This document shows positions 16,806 to 25,361 of a stretch of 64,000 nt of DNA, piece by piece. Under the pieces are notes generated by a model, which worked only from the letters and a program-made list of their open reading frames with translations, was not told the origin of the DNA and ran no database searches. Location of the stretch: positions 55,642-119,641 of the forward strand of contig NZ_BOMY01000007.1 of assembly GCF_016862435.1 (NCBI RefSeq), read 5' to 3'. The DNA is from Paractinoplanes tereljensis (GTDB taxonomy: Bacteria > Actinomycetota > Actinomycetes > Mycobacteriales > Micromonosporaceae). A program made the position numbers and the translations under genes. Each line of letters begins with the position of its first letter. The stretch's first letter is position 1.

Positions 16806-18119
16806 GTGACCGACGAAGCACCCCTGCGCCGTCGGGACGAGCCAGAACCGGCAGGGGACGGACGACCGCTCGCCGAGCCGCCCGACCCGACGTCTGGCGG
16901 TCCCGACCCCTTACCCGCCTCCGTCCCGCTGACCGCCCCTCGCGAGGGCACCCCCCGCCCTGTCGAGACCGAGACCGAGTTGGCCGAGGTGGTGGCCAAG
17001 ATGGCGGCCGGCACCGGGCCCGTTGCCGTGGACGCCGAACGGGCTTCCGGCTACCGCTATACCCAGCGCGCCTACCTGGTGCAGCTGCGCCGGACCGGCG
17101 CGGGCACGGCCCTGATCGACCCGATGCCGCTTGACGACCTGCGCACCCTCGACGCCGCCCTGGCCGAGAGCGAATGGGTGCTGCATGCCGCCAGCCAGGA
17201 CCTGGCCTGCCTGGCGGAGCTGGGTCTGAAGCCACGCCGGCTGTTCGACACCGAGCTGGCCGCCCGGCTGGCCGGCTTCGAACGGGTCGGGCTGGCCGCG
17301 CTGACCGAGCAGTTGCTGGGCTTCTCCCTGGAGAAACACCACTCGGCCGCGGACTGGTCGACCCGCCCGCTGCCCGAATCCTGGCTGACGTACGCCGCAC
17401 TGGACGTCGAACTGCTCACCGACCTGCGTGACCTGCTCGCCGCCGAACTGGACCGGCAGGGCAAGACGGCGTGGGCCGCCGAGGAGTTCGCGGCCCTGGT
17501 GGCCAGTGCCGACCGGCCACCCCGGGTGCGCCCCGACCCGTGGCGCCGCACCTCCGGCATCCACCGGGTCCGCGGCGCGCGGGCCCAGTCCCGGGTGCGC
17601 TCACTCTGGTACGCGCGGGACGGCGTGGCCGCCCGCCGCGACTCGGCTCCCGGCCGGGTGCTGCCCGACTCGGCGATAGTGGCCGCCGCCGAGCAGGACC
17701 CGAAGGACGAACGCGCCCTGCTGGCCATCCCCGGATTCGGCGGCCGCTCGGTGCGCCGCCTGGCCCGGGTCTGGCTGGACGCGCTGGACGAGGCTCGCGC
17801 CCTGCCGGACGACGCCCTCCCGGTGAACCAGCCGATGGACGGTCCGCCACCACCGCACCGCTGGGCCGAACGTGACCCGGTGGCGGCGGCCCGCCTGGCC
17901 CGCTGCCGCCAGGTGGTGGTCGCCACGGCGGAGGCGAACAACCTGCCGCCGGAAAACCTGATCAGCCCCGATTACGTCCGCCGCCTGGCCTGGTCACCGC
18001 CCGACGAGGCGACCTCGCAGACGGTGGGCGACACGTTGCGCGGCTTCGGCGCCCGCAACTGGCAGGTAACCCTGCTGGCCGACCAGTTGGCCGAAGCACT
18101 CCCCGACCCCACCGCATAG
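16806..18119 (+). CDS. rnd: Ribonuclease D-like 3'-5' exoribonuclease with HRDC domain
   Basis: A 437-aa protein. After a Pro-rich N-terminal tail (1-50), the DEDDy exonuclease shows VAVDAERASGYRY (D76, E78), HAASQDLACL and YAALDVELLTDL, in which the Tyr and Asp are the last motif. An HRDC helical domain lies at about 250-320 (KDERALLAIPGFGGRSVRR) and a C-terminal helical region follows. It probably trims stable RNAs. Start is uncertain: GTG 16806 (VTDEAP) or GTG 16785. It follows DUF3000 in actinobacterial gene order, here interrupted by the protease gene. Confidence 0.9.
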   Translation: MTDEAPLRRRDEPEPAGDGRPLAEPPDPTSGGPDPLPASVPLTAPREGTPRPVETETELAEVVAKMAAGTGPVAVDAERASGYRYTQRAYLVQLRRTGAGTALIDPMPLDDLRTLDAALAESEWVLHAASQDLACLAELGLKPRRLFDTELAARLAGFERVGLAALTEQLLGFSLEKHHSAADWSTRPLPESWLTYAALDVELLTDLRDLLAAELDRQGKTAWAAEEFAALVASADRPPRVRPDPWRRTSGIHRVRGARAQSRVRSLWYARDGVAARRDSAPGRVLPDSAIVAAAEQDPKDERALLAIPGFGGRSVRRLARVWLDALDEARALPDDALPVNQPMDGPPPPHRWAERDPVAAARLARCRQVVVATAEANNLPPENLISPDYVRRLAWSPPDEATSQTVGDTLRGFGARNWQVTLLADQLAEALPDPTA

Positions 18120-18123
18120 AGGC

Positions 18124-18152
18124 GCGGCCGGCCGTTGAAGACGGCCGGCCGC
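18124..18152. terminator. Bidirectional hairpin after RNase D
   Basis: A perfect 12-bp stem (18124-18135 with 18141-18152) with loop TGAAG fills the gap between the rnd stop and the stop codon of the minus-strand 48-aa gene, serving both convergent transcripts. Confidence 0.85.
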
Positions 18153-18299
18153 TCAGCCCATCGGCCCGGCCCCCCAGTGCACCTTCGACTGGCCGTTGTC
18201 CTTACCGCAGCGCGCGCATTGCCGGAATTTCGCTCCGTCGTCGGTCGACCGCCGAACCCACCGGTGCCAGCCCAGACGGCAACTGAATGGCTTCTCCAT
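18153..18299 (-). CDS. 48-aa cysteine-containing zinc-ribbon-like small protein
   Basis: A short frame of 48 codons, MEKPFSCRLGWHRWVRRSTD then GAKFRQCARCGKDNGQ, ending at TGA 18153-18155. C7, H12 and the pair C35-x2-C38 make a plausible C/H-C-C zinc site. The composition (WHRW, CxxC) and conserved-looking ends suggest a real actinobacterial small protein rather than chance. It stops exactly at a shared terminator stem, which supports expression. A GGGAGG lies 14 nt ahead of the ATG, rather far. Function unknown. Confidence 0.7.
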   Translation of the reverse strand: MEKPFSCRLGWHRWVRRSTDDGAKFRQCARCGKDNGQSKVHWGAGPMG

Positions 18300-18443
18300 G
18301 AGCCGACGCTATGCCTCCCGAAGATCAGTAGCCTCAGCCGTTCCGGCCGATCGCGGTTTGGTGCGTCAGACGTCGGCGCTCCCGCAGAATGAAGACCCGG
18401 TTAACGCGTTTGTGACATTCCTGCGGGGCGGTGGCACTCCTTA

Positions 18444-18459
18444 GTTACCGACGAGTAGC
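18444..18459. promoter_or_regulatory. Possible operator upstream of fadA
   Basis: The imperfect inverted repeat GTTACCGACGAGTAGC lies about 38 bp ahead of the fadA start. TetR-type regulators of fatty acid degradation often bind such TTAC-n-GTA dyads, but no regulator gene is adjacent and the match is by eye. Confidence 0.35.
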
Positions 18460-18496
18460 ATCCGTCTCACCGAAATATGCCCGCGAGGAGGCTTCT

Positions 18497-19693
18497 GTGC
18501 CCCGTGAAGTACGTGAGGTCGTCTTCGTCGACGGCGTCCGCACCCCGTTCGGCAAGGCGGGCGGCATGTATGCCGAGACCCGCGCCGATGACCTGGTCAT
18601 TCGCTGCATCCGTGAGCTGATGCGGCGCAATCCCCAGCTTCCGCCCGAGCGGGTGGACGAGGTGGCGATCGCGGCCACCACCCAGACCGGCGACCAAGGT
18701 CTGACCATCGGCCGCACCGCCGCCCTGCTGTCCGGCCTGCCCAAGACCGTGCCGGGTTACGCGATCGACCGCATGTGCGCGGGCGCCATGACCGCGGTGA
18801 CCAACGTGGCCGGCGGCATCGCGATGGGTGCCTACGACATCGCGATCGCCGGCGGCGTCGAGCACATGGGCCGGCACCCGATGGGTGAGGGCGTCGACCC
18901 CAACCCGCGCATCCTGGCCGAGAAGCTGGTCGACCCGTCCGCGCTGGTGATGGGCTCGACGGCGGAGAACCTGCACGACCGCCTGCCGGAGATCACCAAG
19001 GAGCGGGTGGACCGCTACGGTCTCAACTCCCAGATCAAGACCGCCAAGGCGTACGCCGATGGCAAGCTTCAGGGCGACCTGGTGCCCGTGGCGCTCCGCA
19101 ACGCCGAGCAGGGCTGGGGCCTCGCGACCGTTGACGAGGCGCCGCGCGAGACCTCGATGGAGAAGCTGGCCACGCTCAAGACGCCGTTCCGCCCGCATGG
19201 CCGGGTGACCGCCGGTAACGCCGCCGGCCTGAACGACGGTGCCACCGCTGCACTGATCGCTGACGAGGCTACCGCGCGGGAGCTCGGTCTGCCCGTCGCG
19301 ATGCGCATGGTTTCGTTCGGCTTTGTTGGTGTAGAGCCGGAAATCATGGGATACGGGCCAATTCCCTCGACCGAGAAGGCCCTCAAGAAGGCCGGCCTGA
19401 CGATCGACGACATCGGCCTGTTCGAGCTGAACGAGGCGTTCGCCGTGCAGGTGCTGGCGTTCCTCGACCACTACGGCATCGCCGACGACGACCCCCGGGT
19501 CAACCCGTGGGGCGGCGCGATCGCCATCGGTCACCCGCTCGCCTCCTCGGGCGTGCGGCTGATGACCCAGCTCGCGCGGCACTTCGCCGAGCACCCGGAG
19601 GTCCGCTACGGCCTCAACGCCATGTGCATCGGCATCGGCATGGGCGGCACTGTCATCTGGGAGAACCCGAACTGGGAAGGCGCCGACAAGTGA
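18497..19693 (+). CDS. fadA: Acetyl-CoA C-acyltransferase (3-ketoacyl-CoA thiolase) FadA
   Basis: A 398-aa thiolase catalysing the last step of beta-oxidation. The acylated cysteine is C94 in AIDRMCAGAMTA; the other catalytic residues lie in GHPLASSGVRL (His) and NAMCIGIGMGGTVIW (Cys). NEAFAVQVLAF is also characteristic. GTG 18497 has GAGGAGG 5 nt upstream. The stop overlaps the fadB GTG by 4 bp, so the pair should be made in a fixed ratio as the trifunctional complex. Confidence 0.96.
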   Translation: MPREVREVVFVDGVRTPFGKAGGMYAETRADDLVIRCIRELMRRNPQLPPERVDEVAIAATTQTGDQGLTIGRTAALLSGLPKTVPGYAIDRMCAGAMTAVTNVAGGIAMGAYDIAIAGGVEHMGRHPMGEGVDPNPRILAEKLVDPSALVMGSTAENLHDRLPEITKERVDRYGLNSQIKTAKAYADGKLQGDLVPVALRNAEQGWGLATVDEAPRETSMEKLATLKTPFRPHGRVTAGNAAGLNDGATAALIADEATARELGLPVAMRMVSFGFVGVEPEIMGYGPIPSTEKALKKAGLTIDDIGLFELNEAFAVQVLAFLDHYGIADDDPRVNPWGGAIAIGHPLASSGVRLMTQLARHFAEHPEVRYGLNAMCIGIGMGGTVIWENPNWEGADK

Positions 19694-21750
19694 TCGAGCA
19701 CCCGAATGAGGTAGTAACCAAGGCTATCGTTCGGTTTGTCCAGATCCCCGGCCTCGCCAAGAAGGCCGCGCTGATCACCCTGGACAACGGGTTCGACTAC
19801 AAGAAGCCGAACAGCTTCGGCCCGGGCGGCCTGAAGTCGCTCGACGAGGCGATCACCACGGCCACGGAAGCGGCCCCGGCGTTCATCGCGATCACCGGCA
19901 AGCCGTACATCTTCTGCGTCGGCGCCGACATCACCGGGATCCCCTTCCTCACCACCCGGGAGCAGGCGCTGGAGCTCGGCGAGCTCGGCCACCGCGTCTT
20001 CGCCCGGCTGAAGAACTCGACGATCCCGACCTTCGCCTTCATCAACGGCGCCGCCCTCGGTGGCGGCCTCGAGGTGGCGCTGCACTGCCACTACCGCACG
20101 GTCTCGACCGGCGCGGCCGCGCTCGGCCTGCCCGAGGTTGCGATCGGCCTCGTGCCCGGCTGGGGCGGCAGCCAGCTGCTGCCCAACCTGATCGGTGCCC
20201 CCGGCGCCGCCCAGGTGATCCTGCAGAACCCGCTCACCCAGAAGGTCCTGCGCCCGAAGCAGGCCCGCGAGCTGGGCGTGGCTGACGAGCTCTTCGAGGC
20301 CGCCGACTTCCTGGAGTCGTCGCTCGCCTGGGCCGCCGCGGTGGTCAACGGTGCGAAGACGGTAGACCGGCCCGAGGTCGACAAGGACATGTGGGACGGC
20401 GTGCTGTTCTTCGCCAAGCAGCAGCTCGACGAGCGGCTGCACGGCGCGGTCCCGTCCGCCAACAAGGCCCTCGAACTGCTCGCCCTGGCCAAGGAGGCGT
20501 CGTTCGAGGACGGCACCGCGGCCGAGACCCAGGCCCTCGCCGACCTGATCATGGGCGACGAGTCCCGGGCCTCGCTGTACGCGTTCGACCTGGTCCAGCG
20601 CCGGGCCAAGCGGCCGGTCGGGGTGCCCGACAAGTCGCTCGCCCGCAAGGTCACCAAGGTCGGCATCGTCGGCGCCGGTCTGATGGCCTCCCAGCTCGCG
20701 CTGCTGTTCGCCCGCCGTCTGCAGGTGCCGGTCGTGCTGACCGACCTCGACCAGACCCGGGTCGACAAGGGCGTCGGCTACGTGCTGAGCCAGATCGACA
20801 AGACCGTGTCGAAGGGGCGGATGGACGAGGGCACCGCGGCCAAGCTGCGCGGCCTGGTGTCCGGCTCGGTCGACAAGTCGGCCTTCGCCGACGCCGACTT
20901 CGTGATCGAGGCGGTCTTCGAGAACCTCGACCTGAAGAAGCAGATCTGGGCCGAGCTCGAGAAGATCGTGACGCCGGAGGCGATCCTCGCCACCAACACC
21001 TCGTCGCTGTCGGTCACCGAGATGGCCGCCGACCTCGAGCACCCCGAGCGGGTCGTCGGCTTCCACTTCTTCAACCCGGTCGCGGTCCTCCCGCTCCTCG
21101 AGATCATCAAGGGCGAGAAGACCGACGACGCGACCCTGGCCACCGCGTTCGCCGTGGGCCGGGAGCTGAAGAAGTCGTCGGTGCTGGTCAAGGACGCGCC
21201 GGCGTTCGTGGTCAACCGGGTCCTGACCCGCTTCACCAGCGAGGTCTTCAACGCGGTCGACGCCGGCACCCCGCTGGACGTGGTGGACAGCGCGTTCGAC
21301 CCGCTGGGCCTGCCGATGCGGCCGATCGCGCTGCTCCAGCTGGTCGGGCCGGCCGTCGCCTACCACGTGGGCGAGACGCTGCACGCGGCGTTCCCGGACC
21401 GGTTCACCGACAGCCCCAACCTCAAGAAGATCGTCGACGCCGGCCTGCCCCTGATGGTCGATGACGAGATCAACCCCGAGGTGGCCAAGCTGGTGGCCGG
21501 CGGTTCCGCTCCGCTGTCCGCCGATGAGGTACGGGCGAAAGCACTCGAAGCCCTGGCCGAGGAGATCCGCCTCATGCTCGACGAAGGCGTGGTCGCCGAG
21601 GCACAGGACATCGACCTGTGCATGGTGCTGGGCGCCGGCTGGCCGTTCCACCTCGGTGGCGTCACGCCGTACCTGGACCGCAGTGGCATCTCCGAGAAGG
21701 TGACCGGCAAGCGTTTCCTGCCGAAGGGCGTCGGAAGCCTGCCCGCCTGA
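19690..21750 (+). CDS. fadB: Fatty acid oxidation complex alpha subunit (enoyl-CoA hydratase/3-hydroxyacyl-CoA dehydrogenase) FadB
   Basis: A 686-aa bifunctional enzyme. The crotonase domain (about 1-190) shows the oxyanion-hole segments FCVGADITG and AALGGGLEVALHC, and GLPEVAIGLVPGWGG with a catalytic Glu. The NAD domain starts at about 315 with KVGIVGAGLMASQLALLFA, contains TNTSSLSVTEMA and GFHFFNPV, and the C-terminal dehydrogenase domains follow (KDAPAFVVNRVL). It hydrates enoyl-CoA and oxidises the product, passing it to FadA. The GTG start overlaps the fadA stop. Confidence 0.95.
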   Translation: MIEHPNEVVTKAIVRFVQIPGLAKKAALITLDNGFDYKKPNSFGPGGLKSLDEAITTATEAAPAFIAITGKPYIFCVGADITGIPFLTTREQALELGELGHRVFARLKNSTIPTFAFINGAALGGGLEVALHCHYRTVSTGAAALGLPEVAIGLVPGWGGSQLLPNLIGAPGAAQVILQNPLTQKVLRPKQARELGVADELFEAADFLESSLAWAAAVVNGAKTVDRPEVDKDMWDGVLFFAKQQLDERLHGAVPSANKALELLALAKEASFEDGTAAETQALADLIMGDESRASLYAFDLVQRRAKRPVGVPDKSLARKVTKVGIVGAGLMASQLALLFARRLQVPVVLTDLDQTRVDKGVGYVLSQIDKTVSKGRMDEGTAAKLRGLVSGSVDKSAFADADFVIEAVFENLDLKKQIWAELEKIVTPEAILATNTSSLSVTEMAADLEHPERVVGFHFFNPVAVLPLLEIIKGEKTDDATLATAFAVGRELKKSSVLVKDAPAFVVNRVLTRFTSEVFNAVDAGTPLDVVDSAFDPLGLPMRPIALLQLVGPAVAYHVGETLHAAFPDRFTDSPNLKKIVDAGLPLMVDDEINPEVAKLVAGGSAPLSADEVRAKALEALAEEIRLMLDEGVVAEAQDIDLCMVLGAGWPFHLGGVTPYLDRSGISEKVTGKRFLPKGVGSLPA

Positions 21751-21760
21751 CAGTCGGATC

Positions 21761-21797
21761 GACGACGCCCCGCACCGCTACGGTGTGGGGCGTTGTC
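21761..21797 (+). terminator. Hairpin after fadAB
   Basis: A stem of about 16-17 bp with two G-T pairs (21761-21777 with 21781-21797), loop CTA, starts 11 bp after the fadB stop. Confidence 0.85.
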
Positions 21798-21914
21798 ACG
21801 TTCACCAGGGGTTTGTCCGATCGGGTGTGATCGAGTAGCCCGGATAGGGGGGCGACCGCCCTGGCGGAGGGCCGATAGGCTCGCTGCTTAGATTCACCAA
21901 TCGATGGAGCTCTG

Positions 21915-22997
21915 ATGTCGCAGCCCCCGCAGCCGCCGTACTCCGGTCAGCCCTACCCTGGCCAGCCATCTTCCGGCCAGCCCTACCAGGGCGGCCAGCC
22001 TCAGTATGGGCAGCCGCAACACGGCCAGCCGCAGCCGGAGCAGCCGCAATACGGCCAGCCTCAGTACGGGCAACCGCAGCCGGAACAGCCGCAATACGGC
22101 CAGCCCCAATACGGGCAGCCGCAGTACGGCCAGCCGCAGTACCCCGGCCAGCCCAACCCCGACGTGCCGACCTCGGTGCCGCCGCAGCCGTCGTACCCGC
22201 CGACCACGGCCTACCCGACGTCCGGCCAGCCGGAGTACGGCTCGACCCCGCCTCCGCCGCCCTACGGCCAGCAGCCGCACTACGGCCAGCCGGAGTACGG
22301 CCAGCCCCAGTTCGGTCAGCCCGGCTTCCCGCCGCAGCAGCCGCCGAAGAAGAAGTCGAAGGTCCTGCCGATCGTGCTGACCTCGATCGCCATCGTGCTG
22401 GTGCTCTGCGTCGGCGGCGTCGCGGCTCTATACATGATCGGCAAGAACAAGGTCGACGACATCAACGACACGGCCGGCGACACCACCCTGCCGACCACGC
22501 AGACCACGCAGGAGACGGCCGAACCGACCAAGCCGGCCTCCACCATCAAGATCGTCGAGCCGGCGACGCTGGGCGGTCGCCCCAAGCTGACCGACCCGCA
22601 GTTCGCCGACATCGCCAAGGAGCTGAAGGACGGCCTCGCGGCGGTCCCGTCGGCCACCAACTCGGTGGGCTCGCTCTACGGCACGGTGGAAAAGCAAGAC
22701 ATCGTGGTGGTCGCGGCGGCCGAGGCCCCGATCGACGACCCCGACAAGGAACTGAACCAGACGTTCCTGGGTGCCGGCGTCGGCGGCCTGAAGATCACCA
22801 ACATCACCGAGGCCCCGACCGGCTCGCTCGGCGGCTCCGCCAAGTGCGGCAGCACCTCGACCTCCGGCATCGACATGGCCATCTGCAGCTGGGCCGACGA
22901 GGGCAGCCTCGGCATGGTGATCTGGTACTTCAAGTCGGTGAGCAAGGCGAAGACCGAGTTCCCGAAGCTACGAGCCCAGATCGAGAAGCGCTCGTAA
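21915..22997 (+). CDS. QPQYG-repeat single-pass membrane protein
   Basis: A 360-aa protein. Residues 1-140 are a low-complexity cytoplasmic tail of QPQYG/QPEQP repeats; KKKSK precedes one transmembrane helix (about 152-175) and a globular extracellular domain follows (about 210-360, with Cys in GSAKCGSTS and MAICSWADEG that may pair). Such Gln/Pro/Tyr tails are frequent in actinobacterial membrane proteins and the domain has no known ligand. GGAG stands 8 nt before ATG 21915. It is flanked by hairpins on both sides and so is probably monocistronic. Confidence 0.85.
   Translation: MSQPPQPPYSGQPYPGQPSSGQPYQGGQPQYGQPQHGQPQPEQPQYGQPQYGQPQPEQPQYGQPQYGQPQYGQPQYPGQPNPDVPTSVPPQPSYPPTTAYPTSGQPEYGSTPPPPPYGQQPHYGQPEYGQPQFGQPGFPPQQPPKKKSKVLPIVLTSIAIVLVLCVGGVAALYMIGKNKVDDINDTAGDTTLPTTQTTQETAEPTKPASTIKIVEPATLGGRPKLTDPQFADIAKELKDGLAAVPSATNSVGSLYGTVEKQDIVVVAAAEAPIDDPDKELNQTFLGAGVGGLKITNITEAPTGSLGGSAKCGSTSTSGIDMAICSWADEGSLGMVIWYFKSVSKAKTEFPKLRAQIEKRS
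21990..22145 (+). repeat. Imperfect coding repeats for QPQYG/QPEQP
   Basis: Tandem copies of a 15-bp unit (CAGCCGCAATACGGC and variants) interleaved with a second unit encoding QPQPE/EQ. The bases vary while the peptide is kept, suggesting selection on composition rather than a young expansion. Confidence 0.8.
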
Positions 22998-23037
22998 TCG
23001 AGTCAAGTTGACACGCCGATAAAGGCGATCACACATC

Positions 23038-23088
23038 GACAACGCTCCTGGCACGGACCGATCACGGTTCCGGGCCGGGAGCGTTGTC
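23038..23088 (+). terminator. Hairpin after the QPQYG protein gene
   Basis: An outer stem of 11 bp (23038-23048 with 23078-23088) and an inner CGGACCG/CGGTTCCG arm form a long branched hairpin 40 bp after the stop codon. Confidence 0.8.
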
Positions 23089-23146
23089 GTAATCCTCAGC
23101 GGTCAGGATGGGGCGGTTCCCGATCAGGCTGAGGAGAGCGATTCCG

Positions 23147-24094
23147 GTGGTGGTCCTGCAGCACCTGCGACGCGTCCGGTGGGCGGTCCGTGCCACGCTG
23201 CTGCTGGGTGTGGCCGCGTCCGTCGTCGCCAACGTCCTGCACGCCCTGGACAACCCGATCAGCCAGGCCATCGCCGCCTGGCCACCGCTGGCCCTGCTGC
23301 TCACCGTCGAACTGATCTCCCGTGTGCCGGTGCACCGCCGCTGGCTGGCCGCGGCCCGGCTGATCGCCACCGCGACGATCGCCGGCATCGCCGCCTGGGT
23401 TTCCTACTGGCACATGGTCGGCGTGGCCGCCCGCTACGGCGAGACCGGCGCCTCCCCCTACCTGCTGCCGCTGTCGGTCGACGGCCTGATCGTGGTGGCC
23501 AGCATCTGCCTGGTCGAACTGGGCGGCCGCATCACGTCTCTGGAGCGAAGCGGCACCGACCTGCCGGCCACCGCCGGCCTCACCCGCCCCACGGCCGCCG
23601 GGCCGCCGCCGGTTGACGATCCGGTCATTCCCGGCCTCATCCCGACGCCGTCGATGCGAACGGCCAGGCCTGGCGGCCACGAGGAGACGGCCGGGCGCGC
23701 TGCCGCCGGGTCGCCGCTGCACCGCCGCGCGCTGGAGGAGGCGGCCGCCGCTCTCCCCCGCGCCAACGGAGCCGAAGGCACCGGGTTCAGCCCGACCGTG
23801 ACCCGGCAGGCGCGGCCGGCGGCCGCCGCCGGCCGCGCCGTTCCCGCGCAACGCAGCTCGACCACCGTGAAAGCCGGCGTCACCCGCGACGACGGGACCG
23901 ATGCTCGCCGTACCGAAAAGAAAGAAAGACCACGACGCAGCCCGGCCGAAACGGTGGCCCTGGCCGATCGGCTGAAAGCCGAACGCCCGGCCCTCACCGA
24001 CGCCGAGATCGCCGCCGAGCTGGGCATCACAGCGTCGCGCTTGCGCACGGTCCGCCGCGAGGCCCAAGCCGGCGACCACACCCTGGCCGCATGA
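23147..24094 (+). CDS. DUF2637 membrane protein with C-terminal helix-turn-helix
   Basis: A 315-aa protein. Four hydrophobic segments (about 15-115) carry the DUF2637 signature: VAASVVANVLHALDNP, IAGIAAWVSYWHMVGVA and ASPYLLPLSVDGLIVVASIC. A charged, disordered middle (about 130-265) leads to a C-terminal HTH-like end (LTDAEIAAELGITASRLRTV). DUF2637 proteins are often found on actinobacterial plasmids and integrative elements, but nothing else mobile is seen here. I prefer GTG 23147, with GAGGAGAG 8 nt upstream, over ATG 23108. Role unknown; a membrane-tethered DNA-binding protein is conceivable. Confidence 0.85.
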   Translation: MVVLQHLRRVRWAVRATLLLGVAASVVANVLHALDNPISQAIAAWPPLALLLTVELISRVPVHRRWLAAARLIATATIAGIAAWVSYWHMVGVAARYGETGASPYLLPLSVDGLIVVASICLVELGGRITSLERSGTDLPATAGLTRPTAAGPPPVDDPVIPGLIPTPSMRTARPGGHEETAGRAAAGSPLHRRALEEAAAALPRANGAEGTGFSPTVTRQARPAAAAGRAVPAQRSSTTVKAGVTRDDGTDARRTEKKERPRRSPAETVALADRLKAERPALTDAEIAAELGITASRLRTVRREAQAGDHTLAA

Positions 24095-24134
24095 CCCCAG
24101 GCTGACCTTCGCGCCGCGAAAGCGGCGGGCCGAG

Positions 24135-25361
24135 CTACGTCGCTATGCCGAGGTTCTTTCCGCGCGGGACCGACGCTGTCGCGGCCACCACCGGCGTCGC
24201 GTCGGCGGTTGGCAGGGAGACGGTGACCTCGAGGCCGCCGCCCGGCTGGGCGACCGCGGAGACCGTGCCGCCGTGGGCGTCGCAGACGGCCCGGACGATC
24301 GACAGGCCCAGGCCGGAGCCGCGGGAGCCGGTGCGTTCCCAGCCGCCCCGGCGGAACGGCTCGAACAGCCCCGGCACGTCGCCCGGCTCGACCTCGTAGC
24401 CGGTGTTGCCGACCACCAGCCGTGCCTGGCCGTCGGCCATCTCGGTGCGCAGCCACAGCTTGCCCAGCAGGTGGTTGTAGCGGATCGCGTTCTCGATCAG
24501 GTTGCCGGCCAGCCGGTCGAGAAGCGACGGGTCGCCCACCACGGGGGCGGGCTGCAGGTCGGTGGTGACCTCGAGCTTGAGGCGTTCGGCCTCGGGCCGC
24601 ACCGCGGACAGCGCGTTGGTAACGCTCATCGCCAGGTCGGCGGGAACCTTGCGGGCCAGCCGCCGGCCCGACTGGGCTTCCGACCGGGCCAGCACGAGAA
24701 GCGCGTCGACCAGCCCGTTGGCCCGCTCGGAGGCGTTGCGGACCACCTTGGCCATCCGGCGGTACTCGGCCACGTCGGCCTCGTCGTCGCTGAGGGTGAC
24801 GTCGATCTCGGTGCGCATGACGGCGAGCGGGGTGCGCAGCTCGTGCGAGGCGTTCGCGACGAAGCGCTTCTGCGACTCGAACGCGCCGGCCAGCCGGTCG
24901 AGCATGGCGTCGAAGGTGCGGGCCAGCTCGGCGACCTCGTCGTCCGCGCCGGAGTAGCGGATGCGCTGGTCGAGGGTCTCCTCGCCGAGGCGGCGGGCGG
25001 TCTGGGTGACGGCGTGCAGCGGGCGCAGGGCGCGACCGGCCACGGCGTAGGCCCCGGCGATACCGATGATGCCGATCGCGAACAGCGCGACCAGCCCCTT
25101 GACCAGCACCTCGCGGGAGGCCCGGTCGACCAGGCCGGCCTGCCAGGTGAGAGCGTCCTGGGTCTTACCGTTGCGCAGGGTCACGGTGGAGCCGTCGGCG
25201 AGGGCGACGACCGGGTGCATCGCGTCGCCGACCAGCAGCCAGGCCAGCAGCACCAGGATGGCGCCCGCCCCGACCAGCAGGATGCCGTTGAGGAGGGTGA
25301 GCCGCAGCCGCAACGTCGGGCGCAGGTTGAGGCGGTTGCCGCGCCCCTGGTAGACGGTCAC
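24135..25361 (-). CDS. Sensor histidine kinase (two-component)
   Basis: A 408-aa EnvZ-type kinase. Two transmembrane helices (about 22-45 and 87-108) bracket a short external loop of about 40 residues; HAMP follows (ALRPLHAVTQTARRLGEETL), then the phospho-acceptor helix NASHELRTPLA with H173 and an HATPase domain (NLIENAIRYN, RGSGLGLSIVRAV). The small sensor loop gives no clue to the signal. Its GTG overlaps the response regulator stop (GTGA). The pair is on the same strand as, and 69 bp downstream of no gene other than, itself; the propeller genes lie upstream on that strand. Confidence 0.94.
   Translation of the reverse strand: MTVYQGRGNRLNLRPTLRLRLTLLNGILLVGAGAILVLLAWLLVGDAMHPVVALADGSTVTLRNGKTQDALTWQAGLVDRASREVLVKGLVALFAIGIIGIAGAYAVAGRALRPLHAVTQTARRLGEETLDQRIRYSGADDEVAELARTFDAMLDRLAGAFESQKRFVANASHELRTPLAVMRTEIDVTLSDDEADVAEYRRMAKVVRNASERANGLVDALLVLARSEAQSGRRLARKVPADLAMSVTNALSAVRPEAERLKLEVTTDLQPAPVVGDPSLLDRLAGNLIENAIRYNHLLGKLWLRTEMADGQARLVVGNTGYEVEPGDVPGLFEPFRRGGWERTGSRGSGLGLSIVRAVCDAHGGTVSAVAQPGGGLEVTVSLPTADATPVVAATASVPRGKNLGIAT

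Noticed and set aside
19606..21651. A 681-codon open frame on the minus strand opposite fadA-fadB
   Set aside because: The sense strand encodes complete FadA and FadB. The antisense product has no recognisable domain and biased composition.
24112..24127. CGCCGC-GAAA-GCGGCG hairpin between the DUF2637 and histidine kinase genes
   Set aside because: Only a 6-bp stem; it may help termination of the convergent genes but is too short to claim.
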